This document shows, one piece after another, positions 1 to 8,194 of a DNA stretch of 64,000 nucleotides. This DNA is from Acidobacteriota bacterium (GTDB lineage: Bacteria > Zixibacteria > MSB-5A5 > GN15 > FEB-12), in assembly GCA_035529075.1 (NCBI GenBank), contig DATKXK010000010.1, positions 291,401 through 355,400 of the forward strand, in the 5' to 3' direction. A program made the position numbers and the translations under genes. The notes beneath the pieces were generated by a model, which did not search any database, had not been told where the DNA came from, and worked only from the letters and a program-made list of their open reading frames with translations. Each line of letters opens with the position of its first letter. Positions within the stretch are counted from its first letter, which is position 1.

Positions 1-49
1 CCGGCAGTTGAAATCCCGGGGCAACAAATCCTTCAAGCGAGGTCCTCCC

Positions 50-1231
50 TCACTGCCTGACGTCTTTCAGGAACGAACGTCCCGTCACGGGCACATCGAA
101 GCCGAATAAACCGGCCAGCGTCGCAGCCACGTCGGCAAACGTCTCGCGCGTGCCCAGATCAACGCCGGATTTCGCGTACCTGCCGTAGACCAACAGGGGC
201 ACGTACTCGCGCGTGTGATCCGTGGACGTCTCCATAGTCGGATCACAGCCGTGGTCGGCTGTGATGATCAGCAGGTCGTCGCCGCGCAGCAGCGGCAGCA
301 ACTCGCCCATTCGCCCGTCGAATTGTTCGAGACCCCGGGCGAAGCCGCGCGCGTCGTTTCGATGTCCCCAGAGTTGGTCAAAATCAACGCAGTTGGCAAA
401 GATAAGCTCGTGCTGGTGATCGTACCGAACCATCTGCCGAACGGCGTCCATCACCTCGGTGTTGTTCTCGGTCTTGACCCGTTCGTGGATGCCGTGGCCG
501 GCGAAAAGGTCCCATATCTTTCCCACGGCGAAGACATGACGGCCGTTGGCGGCAAGATGATCCAGGATCGTCCGGCCGGTAGGTGGCAGCGAGAAGTCCC
601 TGCGGCGCGAAGTGCGGACGAAGAAACCGGGTTCGCCGGTAAACGGTCTGGCGATAACGCGCCCGACGCCGTAATCGCCCTGGCATACGTCGCGCGCGAT
701 CAGGCAGATTTCGTAGAGGCGTTCAACGGGGCAGACTTTTTCGTGAGCGGCCAACTGGAATACCGAATCTGCCGATGTATACAGGATCAGCGCCCCGGTG
801 CTCAAATGTTCATGCCCCAGCCGCTCAATGATCTCAGTGCCGCTGGCCGCGACGTTGCCAATGGTCTTGACGCCGGCTTTCTCCTCGAACCGCCCGACCA
901 GATCGTCGGGAAAGCCGTCATGAAAGAGCGGAAGCGGTTCGTCCAGGGTCAGGCCCGCGATTTCCCAGTGGCCCGAGGTAGAATCCTTGCCGGCCGACCT
1001 CTCCGCCATGCGCCCGAAACAGGCAATCGGCGCCGGTGCCGGCGGGATTCCTTTTATGGCCGCGATGTTGCCGAGTCCGAGCTTCTGGCAGTTCGGCATG
1101 TTCAGCCCGCCGACCGCTCCGGCCAGATTCGGAAGAGTTGCGGCGTGATCATCGCCGTAATCGGCGGCATCGGGAAGAGCCCCCACGCCGCAGGCATCAA
1201 TGATGATAAGGATTACTCGATTGAACGGCAT
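50..1231 (-). CDS. deoB: phosphopentomutase
   Basis: Interconverts ribose/deoxyribose 1- and 5-phosphates in nucleoside salvage; a cytoplasmic alkaline-phosphatase-superfamily enzyme. The 393-residue product has the N-terminal metal motif IIDACGVG (about residues 10-17), the STSGHWE segment whose Thr falls at residue 85, where the phosphorylated Thr of characterised DeoB lies, and C-terminal metal ligands in VDFDQLWGHRND and ITADHGCDPT followed by STDHTREYVPLL. Length is normal for the family. Starts at ATG. It lies 27 bases downstream of the lipoprotein gene on the same strand. No other nucleoside-salvage genes are nearby. Confident family call. Confidence 0.97.
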   Translation of the reverse strand: MPFNRVILIIIDACGVGALPDAADYGDDHAATLPNLAGAVGGLNMPNCQKLGLGNIAAIKGIPPAPAPIACFGRMAERSAGKDSTSGHWEIAGLTLDEPLPLFHDGFPDDLVGRFEEKAGVKTIGNVAASGTEIIERLGHEHLSTGALILYTSADSVFQLAAHEKVCPVERLYEICLIARDVCQGDYGVGRVIARPFTGEPGFFVRTSRRRDFSLPPTGRTILDHLAANGRHVFAVGKIWDLFAGHGIHERVKTENNTEVMDAVRQMVRYDHQHELIFANCVDFDQLWGHRNDARGFARGLEQFDGRMGELLPLLRGDDLLIITADHGCDPTMETSTDHTREYVPLLVYGRYAKSGVDLGTRETFADVAATLAGLFGFDVPVTGRSFLKDVRQ

Positions 1232-1258
1232 GGTTGCCGAACCGCCCCGCCGCCGGGA

Positions 1259-2104
1259 TCACATTTGCTTGAAACGTTTAAGGACGTACTCAATATCATA
1301 TTCAATGGCTACCTTGAGAGCCCTTTCCTCGCCCTTCTCCAATGTGTAGCGGTCTCCGTCGAGTATCCAGCGTTCTCTCTCCAGTACCACAAACCCTTCC
1401 TTGTACGCGAAATAGATCACGCCCCTGGCAGTTACACGGTCGACGCCGTGCCTCTGAGTCGTATCCTGGGGCTTCGCTTCAATGGGCAGAATCAAATTCC
1501 CGTCATAGCCGATAACTACGCAGTCGTAGCCGCGTTCGCGCGCGAAGGACTTGATCTCGTATGTCATCGAGGCCGTCATCTCCTCGCCCTCGGAGATCAC
1601 CTTGTAGGACTGTGTCCACGTGTAACCCTGGGAGATCTCGCCCTCCGGGAAGACCGGCATCCCCTGTTCATAGAAGTTTTTCAGGTACGTCCCGGAACCT
1701 TGGTGTTCCTCTGAAGTGAACTCGAAATCCACCACCCGGCCGCTGGGCGTAATGTACAGGGCCAACTCCGGTCCGGCCTCGATTGTGTCGGCGGCCGACG
1801 AGTCGACCTTGTCAAAGTGCTTATAGTGATAGATCCTGTTGTCCACCACCTCGGCAACGGTGTCATCGACCATCCGCCGGACGTACAACTCCTGTTCGGT
1901 CGTGATCTCGCTGGTCCGGTCGTGAATGGTGGAATCCCCTGAGCGGACCAGGACGCTTCCCCTTGTCACCTGCTCGAAGGCCAGCTTCATGCCCGGTTTG
2001 TACTTGGTGCGCAGGGTGATCTTCTTGCCTCCGCGATCACACGTTTGCAGGCACAGGCCGACGATCAGCACGGCTATTATGGCGGTTATTTTTCTCAATA
2101 GCAT
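1259..2104 (-). CDS. putative lipoprotein, DUF6263-like
   Basis: Function unknown. The ATG at 2104 is preferred over the upstream start at 2131 because AGGAG lies just in front of it and it directly begins a signal peptide (MLLRKITAIIAVLIVGLC) followed by LQTC, an imperfect lipobox; the mature protein would be anchored by Cys22. The remainder is soluble, beta-rich in appearance and begins with KYKPGMKLAFEQVTRG, which resembles DUF6263-type secreted proteins. It is downstream of a sigma/anti-sigma pair on the same strand, so it may be co-transcribed and be part of an envelope response. The lipoprotein call is moderate because Thr at -1 is atypical. Confidence 0.6.
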   Translation of the reverse strand: MLLRKITAIIAVLIVGLCLQTCDRGGKKITLRTKYKPGMKLAFEQVTRGSVLVRSGDSTIHDRTSEITTEQELYVRRMVDDTVAEVVDNRIYHYKHFDKVDSSAADTIEAGPELALYITPSGRVVDFEFTSEEHQGSGTYLKNFYEQGMPVFPEGEISQGYTWTQSYKVISEGEEMTASMTYEIKSFARERGYDCVVIGYDGNLILPIEAKPQDTTQRHGVDRVTARGVIYFAYKEGFVVLERERWILDGDRYTLEKGEERALKVAIEYDIEYVLKRFKQM

Positions 2105-2135
2105 GGCTCTCCTCTCACGTTTATTCGGCACTCGC

Positions 2136-2708
2136 TTACCATATCGCCAGCAGGTCGGTGAGCCCCGAAGATCGCCCTGGAATCCCCGGCGGCCCGAGCA
2201 GGAGAATGCCCCGGGCCAACCTCAACCGTTCCTCGCGGTTGATGATACCGGTATCGACCGAATAGACCATCCCTGCCAGCGATGACGTCAGCAACACCGG
2301 CTGATCTGAGGTTGAGATTTTAACCGTGCCGGGGGGCTGGTTGGCGCCGACGTAAAGCGCGCTGACCAGAATCAGGACGGATATCGCGGCAGCCACCAGA
2401 GAACGGAAAAAGGAGCGCCGTCGCGTGATGTACGTAAGCTCACGATCCGTCTCTTGCCGGGCGGGAGGTTCGGCTTCCACTGTCCTGGCCAGTATGAGAC
2501 TGGCCACTTCCCGCCAGTATTCGCGGCCCGGATCAGGCCTCGGTTGGCTTTTCAGCAACTTCTTGAGGTTCGCAAGCGACTCGTGGTCGGTTCGACAGTC
2601 GGAGCACAGGGCCAAGTGCTCCTCAACGGCCCTTCCGACGCCGGCCGAAAGTTCGTCGTCAACATGACCCTCAAGAAGCGACCGTACTTCGCAGCATGTC
2701 ATTCTCAC
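2136..2708 (-). CDS. anti-sigma factor, zinc-finger (zf-HC2) type
   Basis: Predicted membrane-anchored anti-sigma factor of 190 residues that would hold the adjacent ECF sigma factor inactive. The N-terminus has a CCEVRSLLEG segment and, about 30 residues on, HLALCSDC, the His-x3-Cys-x2-Cys arrangement of zf-HC2 anti-sigma domains. A single hydrophobic segment follows at about residues 103-121 (SLVAAAISVLILVSALYVG), then about 70 periplasmic residues. Its ATG overlaps the sigma gene stop by 4 bases, so the two are translationally coupled. The signal sensed cannot be read from the sequence. Confidence 0.85.
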   Translation of the reverse strand: MRMTCCEVRSLLEGHVDDELSAGVGRAVEEHLALCSDCRTDHESLANLKKLLKSQPRPDPGREYWREVASLILARTVEAEPPARQETDRELTYITRRRSFFRSLVAAAISVLILVSALYVGANQPPGTVKISTSDQPVLLTSSLAGMVYSVDTGIINREERLRLARGILLLGPPGIPGRSSGLTDLLAIW

Positions 2709-3280
2709 TCTCTCTTGGCAAGTCGCCTCTTCAGTATTTTCTTAAGTTTGGTGCGCGCGATGTGGAGATTAGAGCGCACCGTAGCCTCCGGGCACTCAAG
2801 AATTCCGGCAACCTCCGATTTGCTGTACCCTTCGACATCGTGCAGGATTGCCGTTATCCTCTGTCGTGAGGGAAGCGTATTCAGGGCACGCCGTATCTCC
2901 GCCATCAACACCTTGTTTTCGAACAGATCGCTCGGCGTTTTGACCCGCCTTGCCAATTCCACCTGGACTTCGCCCGGTAGAAGACTCGGGTCGTCGCTTA
3001 CCTGCCCACGCCCCCTCTGTTTGCGTAACAGGTCAATGGCGTAGTTGGTGGCGATCCGAATCAAAAACGAGGTGAAATTCGTTACACTCCTTAACTCCTC
3101 TCGCTTTCGGTAGACCCGAACAAACGTTTCCTGTACGACCTCGTCAGCGTCCAGGTGATTGCCGAGAATCCGGTAGGCCAGATAATAGATCTTCTGGTAA
3201 AATCTCCTAACCAACTCAGCAAACGCTGACGCATCTCCGTCGCTAAACCTCTCGACCAGATCAGGGATCAGCTTAGGCAT
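2705..3280 (-). CDS. RNA polymerase sigma factor, ECF subfamily (pair 1)
   Basis: A 191-residue sigma-70 family ECF factor. Region 2 is seen around residues 12-80 (ELVRRFYQKIYYLAYRILG, then DADEVVQETFVRVYR), and region 4 at about 135-185 (LPSRQRITAILHDVEGYSK followed by a helix-turn-helix, ECPEATVRSNLHIARTKL). It directs RNA polymerase to a stress or envelope regulon. It is first in a minus-strand unit with its anti-sigma factor (4-base overlap) and then a lipoprotein gene. Upstream, divergent from the MFS gene, no clear ECF-type promoter was recognised. Confidence 0.93.
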   Translation of the reverse strand: MPKLIPDLVERFSDGDASAFAELVRRFYQKIYYLAYRILGNHLDADEVVQETFVRVYRKREELRSVTNFTSFLIRIATNYAIDLLRKQRGRGQVSDDPSLLPGEVQVELARRVKTPSDLFENKVLMAEIRRALNTLPSRQRITAILHDVEGYSKSEVAGILECPEATVRSNLHIARTKLKKILKRRLAKRE

Positions 3281-3349
3281 TGCCTGCTGATCTTGTTACT
3301 ATGATATAGACGAGCAAGACTCTCACCTGTGCAACGGGTGAAAAACAGG

Positions 3350-3378
3350 TTGACGGACTGTGAGGGGTAGGTTATGGT
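3350..3378 (+). promoter_or_regulatory. sigma-70 promoter for MFS exporter gene
   Basis: TTGACG (3350-3355) and TATGGT (3373-3378) are separated by exactly 17 bases, 58 bases in front of the chosen MFS start. The -35 matches consensus at 5 of 6 positions. Prediction from sequence only. Confidence 0.55.
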
Positions 3379-3435
3379 TACCACGGATGTTTGTCAATCT
3401 TTTTTTGTGCAACGACTTATGAGCATTCAGCCGGC

Positions 3436-4830
3436 ATGCCTCGCGACCTGATCCAGGCCAATCGCTATAGATTTTTTGCCGTCGGAGCCCTCGGAACCTT
3501 TATGGCGACCCTCGACGGTTCCATCGTGAACGTGGCTCTTCCGACTATCGCAGCCAATCTCGATGTCTCAGTTGATCTGGTATCCTGGGTGGTCCTGTCA
3601 TATTCGCTGACGCTCATATCGCTGTTGCTGGTGTATGGCACGTGGACGCAGCGGCGGGGATACCCGTTCGCGTACAAGTTTGGTTTTATCCTGTTTACAG
3701 CCGGCTCCCTGATCTGTGCCGTCGCCCCGAGCATCTATCTGCTGATCCTCGGGCGGGTGGTGCAGGGGGCGGGATCGGCAATGTTCGCGGCCCTGGGACC
3801 CGGGATGGTGACGGCCGTTTTCCCAAAAGAAGAGCGTGGCAAGGGGATCGGGATGATGGTGATGATGGTATCGGCCGGACTTATGACCGGGCCACCCCTG
3901 GGCGGCTTGATGCTGGGTGTCTGGTCCTGGCGGCTCATCTTCCTGATCAATCTGCCCGTCGGAGTCATAGGACTCTTCTTTGTCTTCCGCTATTTCGGTC
4001 TGCTGGCCAAACGGGTGCACGAGAAGAAACTGCGCCTGACGGCAGCGGTTGTGCTCTCGTTCAGCATGGTGCTGGCCGTGTTCACGATGAAAATGATCAA
4101 CCGCTGGTCGCTTTCCGATCCACGGATCTGGGGCCTGGCCGCGGTGTCGCTGGCCGGTCTGATCCTGTTTCTCCGCATTGAGTCGATGCCCGACATGGCG
4201 ATGATCGGACTTGGCGTATTCCGCAACCGCCGATTTACCACGGCCATCGCTGCCCAGCTGGCGCATTTCACCAGCCAGTCCGGGGTCATGATACTCATAC
4301 CCTTTTATCTCGAGCGGGTGAAGGGCCTGGCGCCCCGGGAGGTGGGGCTGTACCTCGTGATCCTTCCCATCCTCATGTTCGTGCTGGCTCCGTTGGCCGG
4401 TCGACTTTCCGACCGCATAGGTTTTCGAGCCCTGACTTCCGCCGGCCTTGCGACTGAGGCGCTGGGGATGTTTCTGCTGTCGAAGTACGGTTTGGAGACC
4501 TCGCCTGCGCTTATCATTGTCAGTCTGGTAATCATCGGCGTGGGCGTGGGTTCGTTTGCCAGTCCTAATTCGTCAGCACTTATGGGATCAGTCACGCGGG
4601 ACCAGCGGGCAATAACTTCCAGTATTCTGGCTACGAATCGCAATATCGGCCTTGCAACCGGGGTGGCGCTGGGCACCACGTTGTTTGCCTTTTTCGAAAG
4701 TCGCAGCGGGGAAGCGGCCGACGGCGCACTGGCTTTTCTGGCCGGTTTCCAGCCGGTTACGTACGTGGCGGTGGGCTTTGCCCTGGCCGGAGCGCTCCTG
4801 TGTCTTACCCGACCGGCGCGCTCGGGCTAA
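3436..4830 (+). CDS. MFS transporter, DHA2-like drug/solute exporter
   Basis: A 464-residue integral membrane protein, hydrophobic throughout, of the size of the 14-helix DHA2 (EmrB/QacA) group. The N-terminus has TFMATLDGSIVNVALPTIA, the motif of this group in helix 1 containing the conserved Asp, and helix 5 carries a GPPLGG-type motif C (about residue 155). It would export small hydrophobic or cationic compounds using the proton gradient. The ATG at 3436 is preferred over an in-frame TTG at 3391 because it matches where homologous proteins begin. Divergent from the ECF pair and followed by tRNA-Ala. The substrate is unknown. Confidence 0.9.
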   Translation: MPRDLIQANRYRFFAVGALGTFMATLDGSIVNVALPTIAANLDVSVDLVSWVVLSYSLTLISLLLVYGTWTQRRGYPFAYKFGFILFTAGSLICAVAPSIYLLILGRVVQGAGSAMFAALGPGMVTAVFPKEERGKGIGMMVMMVSAGLMTGPPLGGLMLGVWSWRLIFLINLPVGVIGLFFVFRYFGLLAKRVHEKKLRLTAAVVLSFSMVLAVFTMKMINRWSLSDPRIWGLAAVSLAGLILFLRIESMPDMAMIGLGVFRNRRFTTAIAAQLAHFTSQSGVMILIPFYLERVKGLAPREVGLYLVILPILMFVLAPLAGRLSDRIGFRALTSAGLATEALGMFLLSKYGLETSPALIIVSLVIIGVGVGSFASPNSSALMGSVTRDQRAITSSILATNRNIGLATGVALGTTLFAFFESRSGEAADGALAFLAGFQPVTYVAVGFALAGALLCLTRPARSG

Positions 4831-4838
4831 CAAACTCG

Positions 4839-4867
4839 TTGACACTCGCCGATAGGTTAGGTATTAT
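4839..4867 (+). promoter_or_regulatory. near-consensus sigma-70 promoter for tRNA-Ala
   Basis: TTGACA (4839-4844), a 17-base spacer and TATTAT (4862-4867). The tRNA begins 16 bases after the -10 hexamer, giving a short 5' leader, typical of stable RNA genes. Confidence 0.85.
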
Positions 4868-4883
4868 TTTTTGAGTTGGCAGT

Positions 4884-4959
4884 GGGGCCATAGCTCAGCT
4901 GGGAGAGCGCTTGACTGGCAGTCAAGAGGTCGGGAGTTCGATCCTCCCTGGCTCCACCA
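4884..4959 (+). tRNA. tRNA-Ala (anticodon GGC)
   Basis: Complete cloverleaf. The acceptor stem GGGGCCA pairs with TGGCTCC (one G-T), the D-arm includes TAGCTCAGCTGGGAGAGC, the anticodon stem CTTGA/TCAAG encloses CTGGCAG (anticodon GGC, reading GCC), and the T-arm is present with GTTCGATCC. Discriminator A and an encoded CCA follow at 4956-4959. Confidence 0.98.
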
Positions 4960-5120
4960 ATTTTGCTCCCCGTGCCTCAGGCCGGGGGTTTCTACATGGG
5001 TCAGGACTATTCGGCCACTCGGGTCCCGAAACATTTGGGGATTGATCACGTACCAAATGTGACGGGAGGTTCAAATCTCAGGGTTGTGCCATTAGACAAT
5101 GTACAGTGAGGGCAGTGGTA

Positions 5121-6887
5121 ATGCATAAGCTTGTTAGTCTTGTTCTCGGCGTGTTGCTCGTCGGGCTGAGCAGCGTGCCGGCGGCCGCGACGACCGTGGC
5201 CGAAATCGACCAAATCGAACCGGGCCGGCTGGAGATAGTCGGATTCGAGATCACCAAAGCGGCGGAGGTTCAGATCGAGGCGGTCGGTCTCCAAGCGCGC
5301 TACGGTAGCCAGCTGACCGTTTACGCCTGGTTGCTCGATTCTGATACGCGAGAGACGAAATGGGTCATGAAGGACCGCTTTGTCGGCAAACAAGGCGGGT
5401 CAACCGCGCTGCGCCGGGCCGAAAAGGTCAAAGCGCTGGATCCGGGCAGGTACGAGTTATATTTATACGCCGGTGACGGCTGGTACGGTGATATTAACAT
5501 CGGAGGGTCCAAGGATCTCCTGGATTTCCTCGGGGACCTGATCGATGGTGATTATGACGATGATGAGGCATACGATTACGAGGACCTCATCGATGATTGT
5601 TTCGTCCGGATCTCGTCGGACGAAATCTCACCGGGTGACGTGAAGACCTTCACGGTGACCGGCGACGTGCCCGATGCGCTCATCCGGTACAACCGGCTGG
5701 GCGACTCCGAATCCATCCAACAGGGGTTTACCCTGGAGAAGGCGATGAATTTGCGGATCTATTCGGTCATCGAACATCCCAGGGGTTACCGTTCGGCGGT
5801 GGACTACGGCTGGATTATCAACGTCGACACCCGCGATAAGGTGTGGCGAATGGATCGCTCGGGCACGGAGCGGGCCGGCGGTGGCAGAAAGAACCGCGTG
5901 TTTGACAACGAGATACGACTGGAAAAGGGTAATTACGCTCTGTATTTCGTTACCGATGATTCGCACTCATATGACGATTTCAACGTCAATCCACCCTATG
6001 ACCCCTGCAATTGGGGAATAACTCTGCTTCCGGGGACCGATTTTGACCGTTCGGCTTTTGCCCTGGTGGAATTGTCGGGCGACGGCGAGCCGCTGATAAA
6101 CCTGACTCGTGCCCGGGACGATGATTTCCACGAACAGGCTTTCCGGCTGGATAAGGAGACAGACTTGAGAGTGTACGCTGTCGGTGAGTACGCGACCGGC
6201 AGCCGGGAATTCGTCGACTATGGATGGATTGAGGAGGCGGCCAGCCACAAGGAAGTGTGGGAAATGACGCGCCGAAACACCGAGCATGCCGGGGGTGCCG
6301 ATAAGAACCGTATGTTCGACGGTGTGGTGACGCTGCCGGCCGGTGATTATGTGGCTGTGTACGTGACTGACGGTTCGCATTCTTACCGGGACTGGAACGC
6401 CGCGGCCCCGTTTGATCCGCGAGCCTGGGGACTGGCCGTTTATCCGGGGCCCGGCTCGGACGGCTCCAGTCTGAAACAGGTCGCGCTGGACGAAGTGAGG
6501 GGGACCGGAAATGTCTTGGTCAGCCTGGTGCGCGTCAGGGACAACGAGCGGGTTCGGGACAAGTTTACGCTGGATAAGGCCTCCCGCGTTCGGATATACG
6601 CCATTGGCGAGGGGGAACGGGACGAGATGTTTGACTACGGCTGGATCATCGATGACAATACCAACCGTGAGGTCTGGGAGATGACATGGCGCAACACCGG
6701 CCGTGCCGGAGGCGCTCGCAAGAACCGCATGTTCGATGACGAGGTCATCCTCGATGCCGGCACCTACGAAGTAGTCTACGTGACCGACGGTTCGCACTCG
6801 TTCAATGACTGGAACGACACGCGCCCGCGCGATCCTCAAAGCTGGGGAATCACAGTAAGTCTGGTTGGAGAAAGCAGCGCGCCGTAA
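5121..6887 (+). CDS. secreted repeat protein of unknown function
   Basis: A Sec signal peptide (MHKLVSLVLGVLLVGLSSVPAAA) precedes about 560 extracytoplasmic residues. ATG 5121 is chosen over GTG 5106 because GAGGG sits 8 bases before it. The mature part contains three clearly homologous units of about 138-141 residues, each with a DYGWI core, a VW-M strand, a (H/R)AGG-KNR(M/V)FD segment, YVTD-SHS(Y/F) and a closing W-G(I/L) strand, plus a divergent fourth copy at the N-terminus (YAWLLDSDTRETKWVM) that carries an Asp/Glu/Tyr-rich insertion (DGDYDDDEAYDYED). The repeat looks like a beta-sandwich; acidic DD and GDYDDD clusters could bind calcium. I do not recognise the family. Confidence 0.85.
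   Translation: MHKLVSLVLGVLLVGLSSVPAAATTVAEIDQIEPGRLEIVGFEITKAAEVQIEAVGLQARYGSQLTVYAWLLDSDTRETKWVMKDRFVGKQGGSTALRRAEKVKALDPGRYELYLYAGDGWYGDINIGGSKDLLDFLGDLIDGDYDDDEAYDYEDLIDDCFVRISSDEISPGDVKTFTVTGDVPDALIRYNRLGDSESIQQGFTLEKAMNLRIYSVIEHPRGYRSAVDYGWIINVDTRDKVWRMDRSGTERAGGGRKNRVFDNEIRLEKGNYALYFVTDDSHSYDDFNVNPPYDPCNWGITLLPGTDFDRSAFALVELSGDGEPLINLTRARDDDFHEQAFRLDKETDLRVYAVGEYATGSREFVDYGWIEEAASHKEVWEMTRRNTEHAGGADKNRMFDGVVTLPAGDYVAVYVTDGSHSYRDWNAAAPFDPRAWGLAVYPGPGSDGSSLKQVALDEVRGTGNVLVSLVRVRDNERVRDKFTLDKASRVRIYAIGEGERDEMFDYGWIIDDNTNREVWEMTWRNTGRAGGARKNRMFDDEVILDAGTYEVVYVTDGSHSFNDWNDTRPRDPQSWGITVSLVGESSAP
5679..6884 (+). repeat. three tandem ~140-residue protein repeats (coding)
   Basis: Unit boundaries are about 5679-6092, 6093-6515 and 6516-6884; the DYGW codons recur at 5802, 6216 and 6633, spacings of 414 and 417 bases. 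The DNA is diverged although the protein motifs are held, so duplication is old and under selection at protein level. Confidence 0.8.
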
Positions 6888-6925
6888 GGCGCTACCCGTC
6901 CTGCGGCGAAGGCCGTGACCGATTT

Positions 6926-6960
6926 GCGGGGATTGCCCAAAAAGGGCAATCCCCGCTGTT
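6926..6960 (+). terminator. strong hairpin terminator after repeat protein
   Basis: A perfect 13-base-pair stem (6926-6938 with 6944-6956: GCGGGGATTGCCC) encloses an AAAAA loop and is followed by a moderately T-rich TGTTGTATTT. It is 38 bases after the stop codon of the repeat-protein gene. Confidence 0.75.
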
Positions 6961-7054
6961 GTATTTGCTGCCGGACCGTAAAGGACGTCCGCCGCTTGTG
7001 CGGCCCGGCCTTACTGTCAGTTCCGGTGCTTTCTCGACGGGAACCCCCGGAACA

Positions 7055-7100
7055 GGAAAACTCCCCGCAGCCGTTCGCGCCGACCGGCTGTCGGGGAGTT
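7055..7100 (-). terminator. terminator for the DUF6249-like gene
   Basis: On the minus strand AACTCCCCG-a-CAGCC pairs with GGCTGCGGGGAGTT (7059-7072 with 7086-7100, one bulged base), running into TTTTCC. It lies 40-85 bases beyond the stop of the minus-strand gene at 7141. Confidence 0.6.
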
Positions 7101-7140
7101 GGTGAATCGCGTAAGTGCTCTTTAGCAGGGATGCACACGA

Positions 7141-7500
7141 CTACCGGACAGATTGGTTTCCCTTCTCCTCTATCTTCTTGAGCCGGCTCTGAGCGATCGG
7201 ATAATAGACCAGAAACGCGATTCCCGCGAAGATCAGGATCAAGCCCAGCGTACCTTCATCCGACCAGCGGTATGGCAGGAATTGGCCGATAAAGGCCGCC
7301 GCACCGATTCCCACCAGGACCATTCCCCACTTGAGATTTGACAGGACGGAAAGCTCGGATGCCCCGAAGATATGTCTTACTCGATCGTCAACCAGCCCCT
7401 TCTCGATGAGTTTCTTCCTGGTCACCGTGTCCGAGATAATCTTGACCACCGCCACGCATGACAGGAAAACTATTCCGACAATGATCGGCGCTTCCATCAT
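7141..7500 (-). CDS. small membrane protein, DUF6249-like
   Basis: 119 residues with an N-terminal helix (IIVGIVFLSCVAVVKIISD), a soluble linker containing RKKLIEKGLVDD, then two helices (about 58-75 and 84-101) and a basic tail. The TM-RKKLIEKG arrangement is that of DUF6249-like proteins commonly found beside ECF sigma factors. RBS AAAGGAGA precedes the ATG. It is transcribed away from ECF pair 2 and shares its intergenic region, so it may belong to the same response. Function is unknown. Confidence 0.7.
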   Translation of the reverse strand: MMEAPIIVGIVFLSCVAVVKIISDTVTRKKLIEKGLVDDRVRHIFGASELSVLSNLKWGMVLVGIGAAAFIGQFLPYRWSDEGTLGLILIFAGIAFLVYYPIAQSRLKKIEEKGNQSVR

Positions 7501-7570
7501 AGCAATCTCCTTTCGCTGAGGTGTTCGCCATATTTGACCGGTCGCGTCTCGGCCAGGTTGCAGAAAAAAT

Positions 7571-7598
7571 GCAACTTTTCGTCCGGGCTGCGAGTCTA
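7571..7598 (+). promoter_or_regulatory. RpoE-like ECF promoter, probable autoregulation
   Basis: GCAACTT (7571-7577) is followed after 16 bases by GTCTA (7594-7598), closely resembling the GGAACTT-N16-GTCTA pattern of RpoE-type promoters. The -35 element overlaps the right arm of an inverted repeat, GTTGCA-GAAAAAA-TGCAAC (7557-7575), that could be an operator. The sigma start codon is 23 bases downstream. Confidence 0.6.
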
Positions 7599-7621
7599 TT
7601 TAAGTGCAGGGACCGGTGTAT

Positions 7622-8194
7622 ATGACCAGCACGCGCAAGCAGATCGAGGCAATCCTGGCGGGCGACGGACGTTCCTTTGCCGCCCTGGTCGAGCGATACA
7701 AGCGGCTGGTCAGCCACATTGTCTTCCGCATGATTCGTGGCCGGGCCGATCAGGAGGACCTATGTCAGGAGGTCTTCATCAAGGTGTATGAGAACCTTGG
7801 CAGCTTCAACCATCAGTCCAAGCTCTCGACCTGGATAGCGCGGATCACCTATAACACGTGCCTTCATTTTGTGGAAAGGAAACGGGTGCCGCTGTTTGAA
7901 GACTGCGTTTCGGATGGAAAGACGGTCGACGACTGCGAGGGAAGCGCTCCGGCCCCTGACCGATGGGCCGAGTCGCGGCAGACGTCGGAACGGCTCTGCG
8001 AAGAAATAGACAGGCTGCCCGTGCACTACGGGCTTATCCTGAGCCTCTTTCATCTCCAGGAGATGAGCTACGCGGAGATTGGGGAGATTCTCGGCATGCC
8101 GGACGGCACTGTCAAGAGCTATCTGTTTCGAGCACGAAAGCTGCTCAAGAAGAGAGTAGTCGCCAAACGGGCACGGGAGGGTTTATGCGCGTAG
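7622..8194 (+). CDS. RNA polymerase sigma factor, ECF subfamily (pair 2)
   Basis: 190 residues from ATG 7622; GTG 7604 is an alternative but the ATG has AGGGA in front. Region 2 spans about residues 12-75 (SFAALVERYKRLVSHIVFRM, DQEDLCQEVFIKVYENL), and region 4 about 125-175 (LPVHYGLILSLFHLQEMSY followed by AEIGEILGMPDGTVKSYLF). RpoE-like. The preceding sequence carries an RpoE-like promoter, which suggests positive autoregulation. The stop overlaps the start of its anti-sigma gene by 10 bases. Confidence 0.93.
   Translation: MTSTRKQIEAILAGDGRSFAALVERYKRLVSHIVFRMIRGRADQEDLCQEVFIKVYENLGSFNHQSKLSTWIARITYNTCLHFVERKRVPLFEDCVSDGKTVDDCEGSAPAPDRWAESRQTSERLCEEIDRLPVHYGLILSLFHLQEMSYAEIGEILGMPDGTVKSYLFRARKLLKKRVVAKRAREGLCA

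Noticed and set aside
215-1714. 499-codon plus-strand ORF
   Set aside because: Antisense to the clearly conserved deoB and the lipoprotein gene; product shows no domain features and no RBS.
3301-3349. ECF promoter in front of sigma pair 1
   Set aside because: GTCTA occurs near 3310 on the minus strand but no AAC-type -35 lies at the right distance.
6915-7181. 88-codon plus-strand ORF after the repeat protein
   Set aside because: It spans the terminator hairpin and an opposing terminator; product has no features.
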